Shown here one piece after another: positions 54,386-64,000 of a stretch of 64,000 nt of DNA (within the stretch, counting starts at the first letter, position 1; every line of letters begins with the position of its first letter). The notes below the pieces were generated by a model. It worked only from the letters and a program-made list of their open reading frames with translations. It did no database searches and was not told where the DNA came from. A program made the translations under genes and the position numbers. The DNA comes from Heliocybe sulcata (taxonomy: Eukaryota; Basidiomycota; Agaricomycetes; Gloeophyllales; Gloeophyllaceae), in assembly GCA_004369045.1 (NCBI GenBank), contig ML213505.1, forward strand, positions 1,756,762 to 1,820,761, written 5' to 3'.

Positions 54386-56654
54386 ATGGCTGAAACGCAG
54401 ACGCATACTTCAGTAGATGAACATACCCCGTATCCACCGCCACAGCCGCAGTACGACCATCCAGATCAAGCGGGAGGCAGGCCCTCACCGCCAAATGCAA
54501 TACCCAACGATAGCCGCTACAATAATACAACTCAATCATCTGGTATGAATTCGTACAGCATCTTGCAGGTTCTGCTCTGACCATCACGCGCAGTTAATCC
54601 CCTAATGCGACACGCCAATCGTTCTGTCCCGTCTCTTCCTTCACATCCGCACCCTAGGCAGAACACTGAACCCGTCCCTCCCTTGCCCCCTTATGACCCT
54701 ACCGCCGCCCTGGACAGCTTCTCTGCTATGCGTTTGAGCGACCCTCAGATCCATAACAATCCATCGGTCGAACCTATCCCTCGAGCAGGAACTTCCATGT
54801 CAATACGCTCTTTGGCACCATCAGCCTCTGCCGCCTACCCGCGCCAGGCACGCGTTCCTCTGCCAGGAAATCCCGCTCAATACAGACAACCACCACCAGG
54901 CTCTGCTTACCCCGTCAACGGCGCGTCGGCCTCGCAGCAACAGAATTGGTATGCTGATGGAGCAGCGGGATATGGTCAGGAGACGTATAGGGGCGACGTG
55001 GATAACATGAGCATGTACTCCCGCGAAGATCACTACGCCTATAATTCCCCCGCCGACTATCAGGCATACGCGTACCCTCAAGGCGACTACCGTCAACAGG
55101 GTTGGCAAGGGCAGCAGATGGGATACGGCCAGCCTCCGCCTAGCGAATACGATACGTTCTATTCTGCAGCCTCTAGCGTCCTTGGTATGGCTCCTCCCCC
55201 TCCTATTCCTCCGCCGGCAGCTCCTGCCATGCACGGTCTCTATGCTCCAAGTCAAACATCACTTGTCTCTAGTCATTCCGCGCCAGAGAGTTACATGACA
55301 GCAACTCCGCGTACACAGAGTGTGTATTCGCAAGATAGCGGATACTCTGGCGAGACAGCCAACATTTCTGTGCCCTCTATCAGCGAAGATGACGGTGATC
55401 CTGTTCTGCGTCCTCCGCTGCAGAGGTCGGGTACGACAGCATCAGTGACGCTACGCACACAGAAGACAAAAGCTGTCGACCTTAGTGCTCCCCCATACAC
55501 AAAGGCGTACATCGACGAATATCGTCAGCGGATCAAAGCCGACCCAGATCCGGAGGCTCACTTCCAGTATGCTAAATATCTTATTGACGCTGCGAAGAAG
55601 ATCGGTAACGATGCCAAGGACCAGCGCTCCGTCCGGAAATATCGCGATACTCTAGTCGGCGAGGCGCTTAAAGTAATACGACGACTGGCTACTCAAGGCC
55701 AACCCCACGATGAAGCCCAGTTCTTCTTGGCCAACTGCTACGGTACGGGGGCGCTGGGTCTTCAAGTTGATCACGAGAAGGCGTACCACCTTTACTTGCA
55801 GGCAGCGAAGCAGAATCACGCGGCGGCGGCGTACCGAGTTGCTGTCTGTAATGAGATCGCTGTTGGGACGCGGAAGGAGCCAGCACGGGCAATTGCCTTT
55901 TACCGCAAAGCCGCGTCGCTGGGCGATACGCCTGCAATGTACAAGCTTGGCATGATTTTACTCCAAGGCACTCTGGGCGAGGCAAGGAACCCGCGAGAGG
56001 CGGTAGGCTGGCTGAAGCGTGCTGCAGAGCAGGCTGATGAGGAGAACCCACACGCTCTTCACGAACTGGCATTACTCCATGAGATGCCCAACTCGGGCCT
56101 TGTACCTTACGATCCCGCATACGCCAAACGACTTCTTACGCAAGCCGCCCAGCTTGGGTACACGCAATCGCAGTGCAAGCTTGGCCAGTGCTACGAGGTA
56201 GGCGCGTTGACATGCCCAGTCGATCCGAAAAGGTCTATAGCTTGGTATACGAAGGCAGCGGAGAAGGGCAGCGCGGAGGCTGAACTGGCATTGAGCGGCT
56301 GGTACCTAACTGGTTGCGAGGGCGTCCTGAAGCAGAGCGACTCGGAAGCGTACCTGTGGGCGAGGAGAGCGGCAAACAAGGGCCTCAGCAAGGCCGAGTA
56401 CGCTGTCGGCTACTATGCGGAGGTGGGTATCGGCGTGAAGCAGGATATCGAGTTTGCAAAGCGATGGTATATGCGCGCCGCAGGTAAGTAACTGCACGTT
56501 TCTCCGTGATCTTGCTACTCACTAGGATGTCTTAGCTCAAGGTAATAAGCGCGCCATGAGCCGCTTGACGGAGATGAAGAGAACTGGGAATAAGAGACTG
56601 GCCATCGCGAGGCCGACACGGCAGCAGGCGAAGGACGAGTGTGTCATAAGCTGA
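54386..56654 (+). CDS. SKT5: SKT5/CHS4-type Sel1-repeat chitin synthase activator, prenylated
   Basis: Homologue of yeast Skt5/Chs4, which recruits and activates chitin synthase III at the cell surface. Start at 54386 (MAETQTHTSVDEHTPYPPP); an intron joins TQSS to VNPLMRHANRS. The N-terminal 300 residues are Pro/Ser/Tyr-rich and disordered. The C-terminal half holds about seven Sel1-like repeats, such as QFFLANCYGTGALGLQVDHE, AIAFYRKAASLGDTPAMYKL and EYAVGYYAEVGIGVKQDIEF. A last intron (from 56485) joins AA to AQGNKRAMSRLTEMKRTGNK and a basic tail. It ends DECVIS, a CaaX box as in yeast Chs4, so membrane attachment by prenylation is expected. Confidence 0.92.
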
Positions 56655-57254
56655 TTTTGCTACACCTACTCCGGCCCCGCATTTGTCCTTGGGGGTGCAA
56701 TCCCTATGCTGGGGAAGATCGCATTCCTCAGTGACTGTTTAGTTACGCGACTTATGTCTGCGACAAATGCATACTCTCACCATGTTTCATGTAATACTCC
56801 AATGTCGGTAAAGTTGCAGAATCCTATAGTGTAAACCTCGGGCATGCCCGACCTTCTGACCGTACTATCTCCCCTGCGGGGAACTGTTTATTTTGGCTCG
56901 AAAATAGGGTAGCGTGGTTCTACATGACTAGATATGCTGTTCCAGATGTACAAATAAGAAATGGTAGCCACACTTGCTGAATCCCGATTCTTCGTAGAAT
57001 CGGTTATCATCTTTGTGGTATGGACTCTGTTCAGGAACGGGCCACCGAGGGCTTTCCTTATTGGTGAGGTGAGCGAGCTTGGAATAGGGAATATCTCCTT
57101 ATTGGGATAGTGAGCTCGGTACTACGTAGGACACCGTCGCAGCTTGGACCGTCGGAATCTCCTATGTATGTATGTCCGATTTTAGCATATTTGAGAGGCC
57201 AAAATGGGTGATATCCTTGTCCGATTTAGCATATTTCAGACCACTCCACCCAAA
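56655..57254. other. transition from genes to repeat DNA
   Basis: No gene. It contains an inverted partial match to the repeat at 434-514 (56979-57020) and two near-identical 23-bp motifs of the type GTCCGATTTTAGCATATTT (starting 57173 and 57219). Confidence 0.6.
56979..57020 (-). repeat. dispersed palindromic-core repeat, inverted partial copy
   Basis: Matches the minus strand of the 434-514 and 627-706 repeats through the palindromic core: CGATTC, six bases, then GAATCGGTTATCAT and a GTGG block. Only about 40 bp align. Confidence 0.5.
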
Positions 57255-59370
57255 TGTATGTCACGATAATACGCCCTACGTGTCTCTGAGCACCGAAAAC
57301 GCATTTTCGCCACATTTACGCAGGTTCCCACGCTCTGTGCGATAGTGAGCGTATCCGCGGCGTCGCGCTACGAGCGATATTCGAGTTTCTATGGATTTTT
57401 CCGTTATTTCCTGGCTTTTCCCGAGCTCCGACTTCGCCCGACAGACTCTCCGAATCGTTCCACACACTATTGCTGGCCTCTCGATAGGCAGCGCTGCAGC
57501 GGCGCTACGTCGCTGTCGGCGTCGGCGCTGGCGGCACATCGTAGCGGTGCGGTGCAGCAACGCAGCGACACTTCGGCAATGGCCGGCAGTCTTGTTCTAG
57601 GTCGCCTCAGTCATTTCGAGTCATTTCCGAGAGTGTGCATGCCTTGCCGGCCCCGTTCGTCATCCGGCAGTGCTTTTGATGCGACGAGCGCACATTCCCA
57701 CGCTTTTGTCGGACAGCGGCCGCCTCCGTATATGGACGCTGCAGCTCCTAGAGCTTGTTCCGAGGTTCGGGTTTTGGTCTTGCCTGTCTTATTGTTTTGC
57801 ATATAGCTATTGTTCTTATTGTTTAGCACAGGGACCTCGGATATTTGGTTTAGGCAGGTAGACTACTAGAGTAGCACCTCCTGTAAGATAGGCGACATCC
57901 ATTGTCAACGACATCACGTGCCCGTGACGGATGACATCACTGTTACACGTAACGCGGCAAAAATCTTCGTGGCAGAGAATTTTTTCGTAGCTCACCTCAA
58001 GGAGGTCACATTCAGGGTGAATATTGATCTTGAAATCAGTTATAATACATTAGCAGCCTTTAGCTCTGTCAGGATTGACTCCGGAAGAACATGGTGGCCC
58101 CGACATCTCTTATTCGCCAAAGTGGTCTGATTCAAGCCCTTACAGTATGCATCCATGAACTGTTGCGAGCGCACTGCAAACCTAGCGAGATATACAAGTT
58201 ACAATATGCATAAGCAGGGATCATACATAGGGGTCACTTCTGCATAGAAGACACAGGTACGGAATCAAGGGTGGCATATTGGCATTGGCCACCAAGTCTG
58301 CTTCTACGGGCAATGCCCGGAATTGACGATAAACCCGGAAATTGATGATAAACACAGAGGCATTGTTGGGCCTGTTTGCAGATGTCAATGAGTACATTTG
58401 CTGTCCCCCCTGCCAACCAGAACATACCTTTTATGGTAATGATGTCATATTATGTAAGCGGCGAAATTCTCGAGGGCTGGATCCTCCAACCACCCAGATC
58501 ATCGAAAAAGAGCAGTTTGTGAAGTTGGAAAAAAATGAACATTCTGCTCCATGTATAACAAATAATTTGAGAAAGCAAGACCGAAAGTCTACGGAACAGA
58601 TCCATAGCTATACAGTCTCGGTCTTGCAATTGAGACAGATATGTTGTGGCCATCGTAGTACAGTTTGCTCGTCGCTGTCACAAAGCATCACGTGATGTCG
58701 TTGACAATGGATGTCGCCTATCTTACTCATAATTCAGGTTACCGAGTCTACCAGAGTCCCCCATAGCTTGTATCTCGTCCTCCCTGCACAATCCAGTGTT
58801 CCCCTCTCTATCCTGCGTCTCCGTCGCTAATCCCGCTCATCGTCGCTAAAGCCGCTAATCGTCGCTAAAGCCGCTGCTTGTCGCTAAACTCCTGGCAAGC
58901 GTCGCTCACTACCTTGCGCTTCTCGGAATCGTCGCTGCTCCGCATCCCCAGTCATCCCGAGCTATTGCCAGCTATTGGGCACTGTCGCTACACCCGCCGC
59001 TGTCGCTTTGTCATATTTTCCCATGCATTGCTGTTTCACTATTTGTGCGCTTTCCGTCCGTTTCTTTCAGAGCTTTTGCTGTCTGTGTTCCGCCAGACAC
59101 CAGAGGTCTTTTCGCTTCGTTCTATTTTTAGAGTCTACATCTATTTTTAGCGTTCAGCACGTTTGTCGCTTCTGTAGCGTTCTCCGTCGCTTCCGGTCGC
59201 TTTCACCGCTTGTTCTATTTTTAGCGCTTCGCTACGTCGCTCTTGTGGCTTGTGGTCTCGGTCCTATATTTCCCATTGACTCCCTCCGAACTACATTCAT
59301 ACCCTTCGATCCCCGGGGCCTCGCAGCCGCGGCAGCACCAAGGGATTGGTGCTGGTGTGTGGTTGTTGTT
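57255..59370 (+). repeat. long direct repeat, left copy
   Basis: Diverged copy of 62945-64000. Shared blocks include CACCGAAAACGCATTT, GAGTGAGCGTATC, GAGTTTCTATGGA, then after the insertion at 57883-58726, TGTTCTATTTTTAG, CATTGACTCCCTCCGAAC and CACCAAGGGATTGGTGCT. Part of it holds tandem CGTCGCTAAAGCCGCTAAT units (about 58820-58890). No open frame with a known domain lies in it. Family not assigned; the repeat looks old because identity is moderate. Confidence 0.75.
57883..58726. mobile_element. non-autonomous DNA transposon with perfect 38-bp terminal inverted repeats
   Basis: An 844-bp insertion. Its ends (57883-57920 and 58689-58726) are perfect inverted copies of each other over 38 bp, beginning GTAAGATAGGCGACATCC. 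The right copy of the long direct repeat lacks it: there the sequence runs directly from the left-flank match (about 63535) into the right-flank match. No transposase-like frame is present inside, so it must have moved with help from elsewhere. No clear target-site duplication was seen. The perfect ends imply a more recent insertion than the diverged repeat that hosts it. Superfamily not identified. Confidence 0.8.
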
Positions 59371-60050
59371 GTTTGTTTAGGTCTTCCTCTTTCCGGGTTT
59401 TGTCGTGTGTTCGTGTTCATCAACGAGTTAGCATATTTCAGAGCAAAATCGGGCTCTGCACCTGCCATTTTATGCGGCTCATGCCGGGCCTGGGCACATC
59501 AACACCAAGCGTACCAGGACAATTCCCATTCTAAGTGATCTGAGCTTTTCCTTGTCCATCACAATGGACCCACAGTTGGACCCTCACATGCACCAGATTT
59601 GGAGCATAGTGGTCCTCTGACAAGATCTGAAGACATTACTTCCAGACAGAAAGGACATGATTACGAGTTCAATAAGCAATGCATATGGGGCTTATATCCA
59701 AATGCTTGCGGATCAATCAGGCAATGGCATATTTTGTGTCTTCTTGTCATGGATGGACCAGCTTGCTGCAGGAAAGATACGTGTTATGGATAGTTGTACC
59801 TTTGAGGAACATATATTGGCTGCTGTATGTATGAAATTATATGATGATGGGCAGGCACTGAAGGTGACCGGAAGTGCCCCCATGGTCAGAAAGAAGAAGC
59901 ACACTGATGAGACACAGACACTCAATGAGACCCAAAGCAAAGACCTAGAAAGAACAAACCACCACACAAATACCACCAAACCCTTGGTGGTATGTGGCTG
60001 CGAGGTCCGGGGAATCAAAGGGTATAGGTTAGTTCGAGGGGAACAATAGG
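59290..60050. repeat. imperfect inverted repeat pair
   Basis: The arms 59290-59435 and about 59880-60050 are inverted relative to each other. Shared blocks include CCTCGCAGCC, ATACCCTT and ACCAAGGG near one end, then a T/G-rich stretch with TAGGTCTT. The left arm overlaps the end of the long direct repeat. A transcript across it could fold into a long imperfect hairpin. Confidence 0.5.
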
Positions 60051-61297
60051 ATAGAAGACGTGCTGTGGGAAGGGGCCTGTGATATGAGGATCGAAGCACA
60101 CAGCGTTTGTATGGCCAGTGCTAATGAACCAAGGTTGCTAAAGCAGAGCAGCGACAGCGAGGCCAACAGCGATGACAACAGCGACAGCGACAACAACCTA
60201 AATTTTTGACAAAGACAGTGAACAGATTTACTATGACACATGAGGTCGCTACGGAGAGGATCACAGAATTGAGTGTGTATGGTGCGAGTGACTGCTGACT
60301 TTAGAATGAGATTGGAAACTCTTGACAAAGTTGGAAGACACGAAGTATGCCTTAATCGCTGAAGACTCTGACATGAAACTGAGATATGAATGGGAGAAAG
60401 TAACTTGGATTATACAAACAGAAAATAGTCCTTAAATACAAGTATGCTACAGCCTACCAGCTCTACCTTGTCATCCTCCTATTGTCTTGCTGTATGCCTG
60501 AGTCACTCCACCAATAATCATACTGTATGCTGCGTCCGGTCATCGCTCACCCCGCTATCGAGTCCATTGTCCAATCCCAACCCACTAAACTGCTCCTTTG
60601 ACCAAAGCACAGCGATGCTGCACATGCTATCTTGAACGAGTCATACGAGCACCGCCGCTAGCCCTGCTGAGCGAGACAATTGTAGATGTCGATAGCAAGT
60701 TGGTGAGTGAGATTGATAGGGCATCTAATTGTGAGTGAATGTGCTCAAGCAGTGACAGTCCGAAGTCCGAGTCTTGGCAAGCGGCCTCAGCACATCGGCC
60801 ATGTTGGGGATGTTGCTAGAATATCCCGAGCATCTATTGTTCAATGAGCCGGGTGAGTTCGGCATAAGCGGATGTGACTCGATGAGATCAGATAACAGGA
60901 ATGATAGCATGTGGGACCACAGCTGGAGCTTCAGCAAGTGACGCGTTGTTTGATAGCGATGTGCTGATGCCTAGACCAGAGTCGAGAGCGGGGTGCCAAT
61001 GCCTAGACCAGAGTAGAGAGCGGGACACCAATGCCTAGACCAGAGTCGAGAGCAGGATGCTGATGCCTAGGAGCAGGCCAGCATTCCAACTGAATGCAGG
61101 TCAGCTGAGATGACGATGGCAGCCGAGTTGCTGATGACAATGCTGAATAGGCAGTGGTTGCTGGTGCTGACATGGCCTCGCTGAGGTCAAATGGAAGTGC
61201 TGTCACCCAAGAATAGTCCAGTTGGCGTATAGAGTCCACAGATGCTGTCACCGAGAATAGCACAAAATTCCCTTGCAGGACACAGAAGTGTTGAGAA
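59371..61297. other. repeat-rich interior, no gene assigned
   Basis: Short plus-strand frames (59563-59793, 59657-60049) have no recognised domain. The stretch holds an inverted repeat arm, CAGCGA-type simple repeats near 60140-60200 and the 32-bp tandem repeat. Parts may be 5' exons of the protease gene. Confidence 0.5.
60967..61069 (+). repeat. 32-bp tandem repeat
   Basis: Three full units and a partial one with the consensus start ATGCCTAGACCAGAGTCGAG. Units differ at a few positions. Confidence 0.8.
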
Positions 61298-62426
61298 ATG
61301 CATTTTCCGGGGCCAGAACACATTGGGGCCTATCAACACGTGAGGAGTCAGTGGGTAATACCACTGTGTTCCAGCACCCTGAAGCACTGGGTCCTAGGCT
61401 GGGCAGATTTTGGAGATAAAAGGGCCACTGTCTTTGATAGTGTCCTGGAGGTTAACTCCATACAGTGGGCAAGACCTGTAAGTTCCCAGAATAATGCAAT
61501 AGTCAAGCCATCTACTCACTGGTCTGCAGCTATTAATGGATACTATTAGCAAAATAAGTGTCTTTGTGTATGGCCATCCAGTTGATTGGAAGGGCTGGAG
61601 ACACAAGATCATTGTGTTGCCATTGATGAAGAGGCAGGTCAATGGCTGGTCATGTGGTCTCTTTGTCATGATGGCTATGAAAGGCTTCAATGCCCATGAG
61701 AGTGTCTACCAGAACATCTACACCCTAAACCAATACCAAGCAGTTACCAGGAGCAAAGTCTTACGTGCCTTACTAGACTTACTGTACGTGTCAAGTCACT
61801 GAGTTATGAAATGCATTAGACTAACGATGTTCACGATAGTGTGATCCGGAAAGTGAGTGATGAACAATATGCAGAAGACAAGAGCAGTGTTAAAGAGATA
61901 GACCTGTCACTGCAACCCAAGGTGGACCAGAGTAACATGGCAACAGTACCTGATGGTGCTTCAGACATGATGTCCATGGCACACGAAGCTCTAGAGCAGT
62001 CATCAAGGTGGGATTTCCACAAGGATGGCGAGAATGTACTGACAGCATCATAGCAGTTTGAAGTGGCCACTGTCAGAAGTTGATGATGTCAAGACAATTA
62101 TACCCAAGAATGTAAAGCACTCAGAAGCTGCGAAGGGTCCATGCAAGTCCAGGCAGACCCTCGCACAACAGAAGGATCACCTTGAGGAGGATATATGGAT
62201 CAAACAGGTCAAAGATTATCATGTAAAGTGTAAGGGCTATGATCAATGGATCAAACTCCAATCAGACAGAATGTACAATGCTGCCAATTGGCTTATGCAC
62301 AGAGTCAAGTGCTCCCAGAATACAGAGGTAAAGAGAGCAAGAGTCAAGCTATTGAGACAAAAGCTGGATGCTGTGAAGGTACGCGTCAATCAGAGTCTCC
62401 AGAACACATCAATCAAGCAATCATAG
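61298..62426 (+). CDS. Ulp1-like (C48) cysteine protease gene, probably element-associated, ends uncertain
   Basis: Spliced plus-strand frame. Exon with HWVLGWADFGDKRATVFDSV supplies the His and Asp; an intron of about 58 nt joins WARP to LLMDTISKISVFVYGHP. The next exon has IIVLPLMKRQVNGWSCGLFV, where Gln and Cys complete the Ulp1 set His-Asp-Gln-Cys. A further intron leads to VIRKVSDEQYAEDKSSVKEI. Downstream (about 62180-62330) comes DYHVKCKGYDQWIKL and WLMHRVKC, a Cys/Trp/His/Cys pattern like the zinc-binding module often found beside such proteases in agaricomycetes; its second Cys is replaced by Tyr. SUMO-type proteases are common cargo of KDZ and related DNA transposons. No transposase was seen here. 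The 5' start is not fixed. Confidence 0.55.
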
Positions 62427-62944
62427 TCATCACTGAAGCAGGGACTCACTGCATTTTTCCATTTTTCCTGACTGCGTGCACTGAAACCAAGGTTGAACAA
62501 GATAAATCAGTGGAAGAGATGCCAATATCTGCAAGGCGCAAGTATGAGTACCGCGATACCTTCATAGTATGTCCTGCTATCCTTTGACACTCCAGTGTGG
62601 ACAATACTTATGTAGTATAGACTCCATCTGTTGCCCTTGTCTTTGGTCATGCTAAAGCAGACATGGGGCGGGAGAGGGTGATAGGCAAACAGATGCCAGA
62701 GAAGATGCCATGTTGTCATCTATGAGGTGGCAAATATTCAGAATACATTCTGCAAACAGACACATATACTCTGGGGAGTATCTCGCTCACATTCTGTGCA
62801 CAAGTCATATGCCAGCTTTTCCCGTACAAGCCATTTGGTGCCATCAAATTATCCAAGGACAAGCATGCATTGGAAGCCATTCCCAATGTGCCTGAAGATG
62901 CTGCAGTCCCGGAGAATGGAAACACACACATCATGGCACAGCGG

Positions 62945-64000
62945 TGGACTCCGCTGATATGCCTCTACGTGGCTCTGGTCACCGAAAACGCATTTCTAGG
63001 CTATTTGCGCAGATTCCCACGCTATGTGCGAGAGTGAGCGTATCTGCAGTGTCGCGCTACAAGCAAAACTCGAGTTTCTATGGACTTTTCACTATTTCCG
63101 GCAATTCCCGACAACTCTCCGATCTCATTCGACAACTGCTCCGCTGCATTACATAAGCACACGTGCTCATCTCAGCCATCACAGCGGTGTGGCAATACCC
63201 TCACGACAGCAGCGGTGTTGCACGGCGGTGCTACGCTGCCTCGGTGGTGCCTTTGCATGTGTTGTCCATCAAGTTTCGAGTCAATTCCGAGGCTGTGCGT
63301 GCCTTGCGGGCACCGGCGCGGCCTCCACACGGCCCATCAGCGCTTTTTGATGCGGCGCTGTGCGAGTTCCCACGCCCTTTTTGGTATGCGCCCACCTTTG
63401 CACATGGTCACTGTAGTGTACGGAGATTGTTCCCCCTTGTCTGAGGTATGTGATGGATCATTTTCAGGAGTAGTTTCAGTTTGTTAGCATATGGTACTCG
63501 GATTATTTGATTTTCTCCATAGTATACTTAAGTCAGACTTCCTGACACTGTACCCTAGGTTAGGTTAGGTCACTACCTCCCTGTGCAATTCTACTGTTCC
63601 CATCTCAACTCTGTGTCTCTTATCTCTCTGAGCTTACTGCATCCACTATCTGCTGCCTCTCATCACTGCGCTGCTGTTCCCGATTTCCATCGCTGCTGCT
63701 GTCTGTGTCCGCCAGAGACCAGAGTTTCCCGTTTTCATGTTGTTCTATTTTTAGCGTCTACATCTATATTTAGTTAGCGCATGCATTTCGCTTCTAGAGT
63801 GTGCAACGTCGTGCACCATTGCGTTTTGATCGCATTTCTATTTTTAGCTTTGATCGCATTTTTGCTAGAGTATACATTGCCCTGTGGTTGGCGGTCTCGG
63901 CCCTATCCATACCATTGACTCCCTCCGAACGTTTACTATACCCTTCGTCGCCCCGGACCTCGCAGCCATCTAGCACCAAGGGATTGGTGCTATGCTTTGT
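62945..64000 (+). repeat. long direct repeat, right copy, cut by the window edge
   Basis: Diverged match to 57255-59370, beginning near TACGTGGCTCTGGTCACC and still matching at the last base of the window. It lacks the 844-bp insertion. It also lacks most of the GTCGCTAA tandem units of the left copy. Confidence 0.75.

Noticed and set aside
57255-64000. Interpretation as an LTR retroelement
   Set aside because: Long direct repeats fit, but no reverse transcriptase, integrase or capsid-like region was recognised between them, and the coding content is a Ulp1-like protease.

Overview
The window is nuclear DNA from a filamentous basidiomycete, most likely an Agaricomycete. The evidence is many short introns (about 50-70 nt, GT..AG), closely packed genes on both strands, and fungal-type proteins: a Zn2Cys6 regulator, a fungal one-CX10C MIC19, an SKT5 chitin synthase activator and a CX-rich Ydj1. 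The species cannot be named from the sequence alone. All genes were read by joining exons by eye, so internal splice sites are supported by protein continuity, not by transcripts.

Left part (0.8-25.6 kb) is a run of conserved housekeeping genes. In order: class V myosin (+), CUZ1-type AN1 zinc-finger/ubiquitin-like protein (-), ESCRT-III VPS2 (+), COG4 (-), GAR1 (-), PEX6 (+), a membrane-anchored PhoD-type phosphatase (-), MIC19 (+), a single-pass membrane protein with a proline-rich repeated tail (-) and the splicing factor CEF1/CDC5 (-). Several pairs are head to head and share promoters of about 70-200 bp (CUZ1/VPS2, GAR1/PEX6, PhoD/MIC19).

Middle part (26.7-43.7 kb) holds a Zn2Cys6 regulator (+) with a long promoter, a GH3 beta-glucosidase with PA14 domain (-), a UPF0538 protein (+), a Ydj1-type Hsp40 with a CaaX end and a good heat-shock element (-), an omega-amidase (-), an HxxxD acyltransferase (-) and a diacylglycerol/sphingosine kinase-like protein (+).

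Right genic part (43.9-56.7 kb) holds UMP-CMP kinase with a 78-codon membrane ORF only 5 nt upstream on the same strand (-), NUP37 (+), a short diverged duplication, a mitochondrially targeted protein of unknown function (+), kinetochore NSL1/Mis14 (-), a JHD1-type histone demethylase (+) and an SKT5/CHS4-type Sel1-repeat protein ending in CVIS (+).

The right end (56.7-64 kb) changes character. It is repeat DNA: two long diverged direct repeats (57.26-59.37 kb, and 62.95 kb to the window edge) enclose a spliced Ulp1-like cysteine protease gene. The left repeat alone carries an 844-bp insertion with perfect 38-bp terminal inverted repeats. This is the mobile, accessory part of the window. I saw no rRNA, tRNA or CRISPR array.
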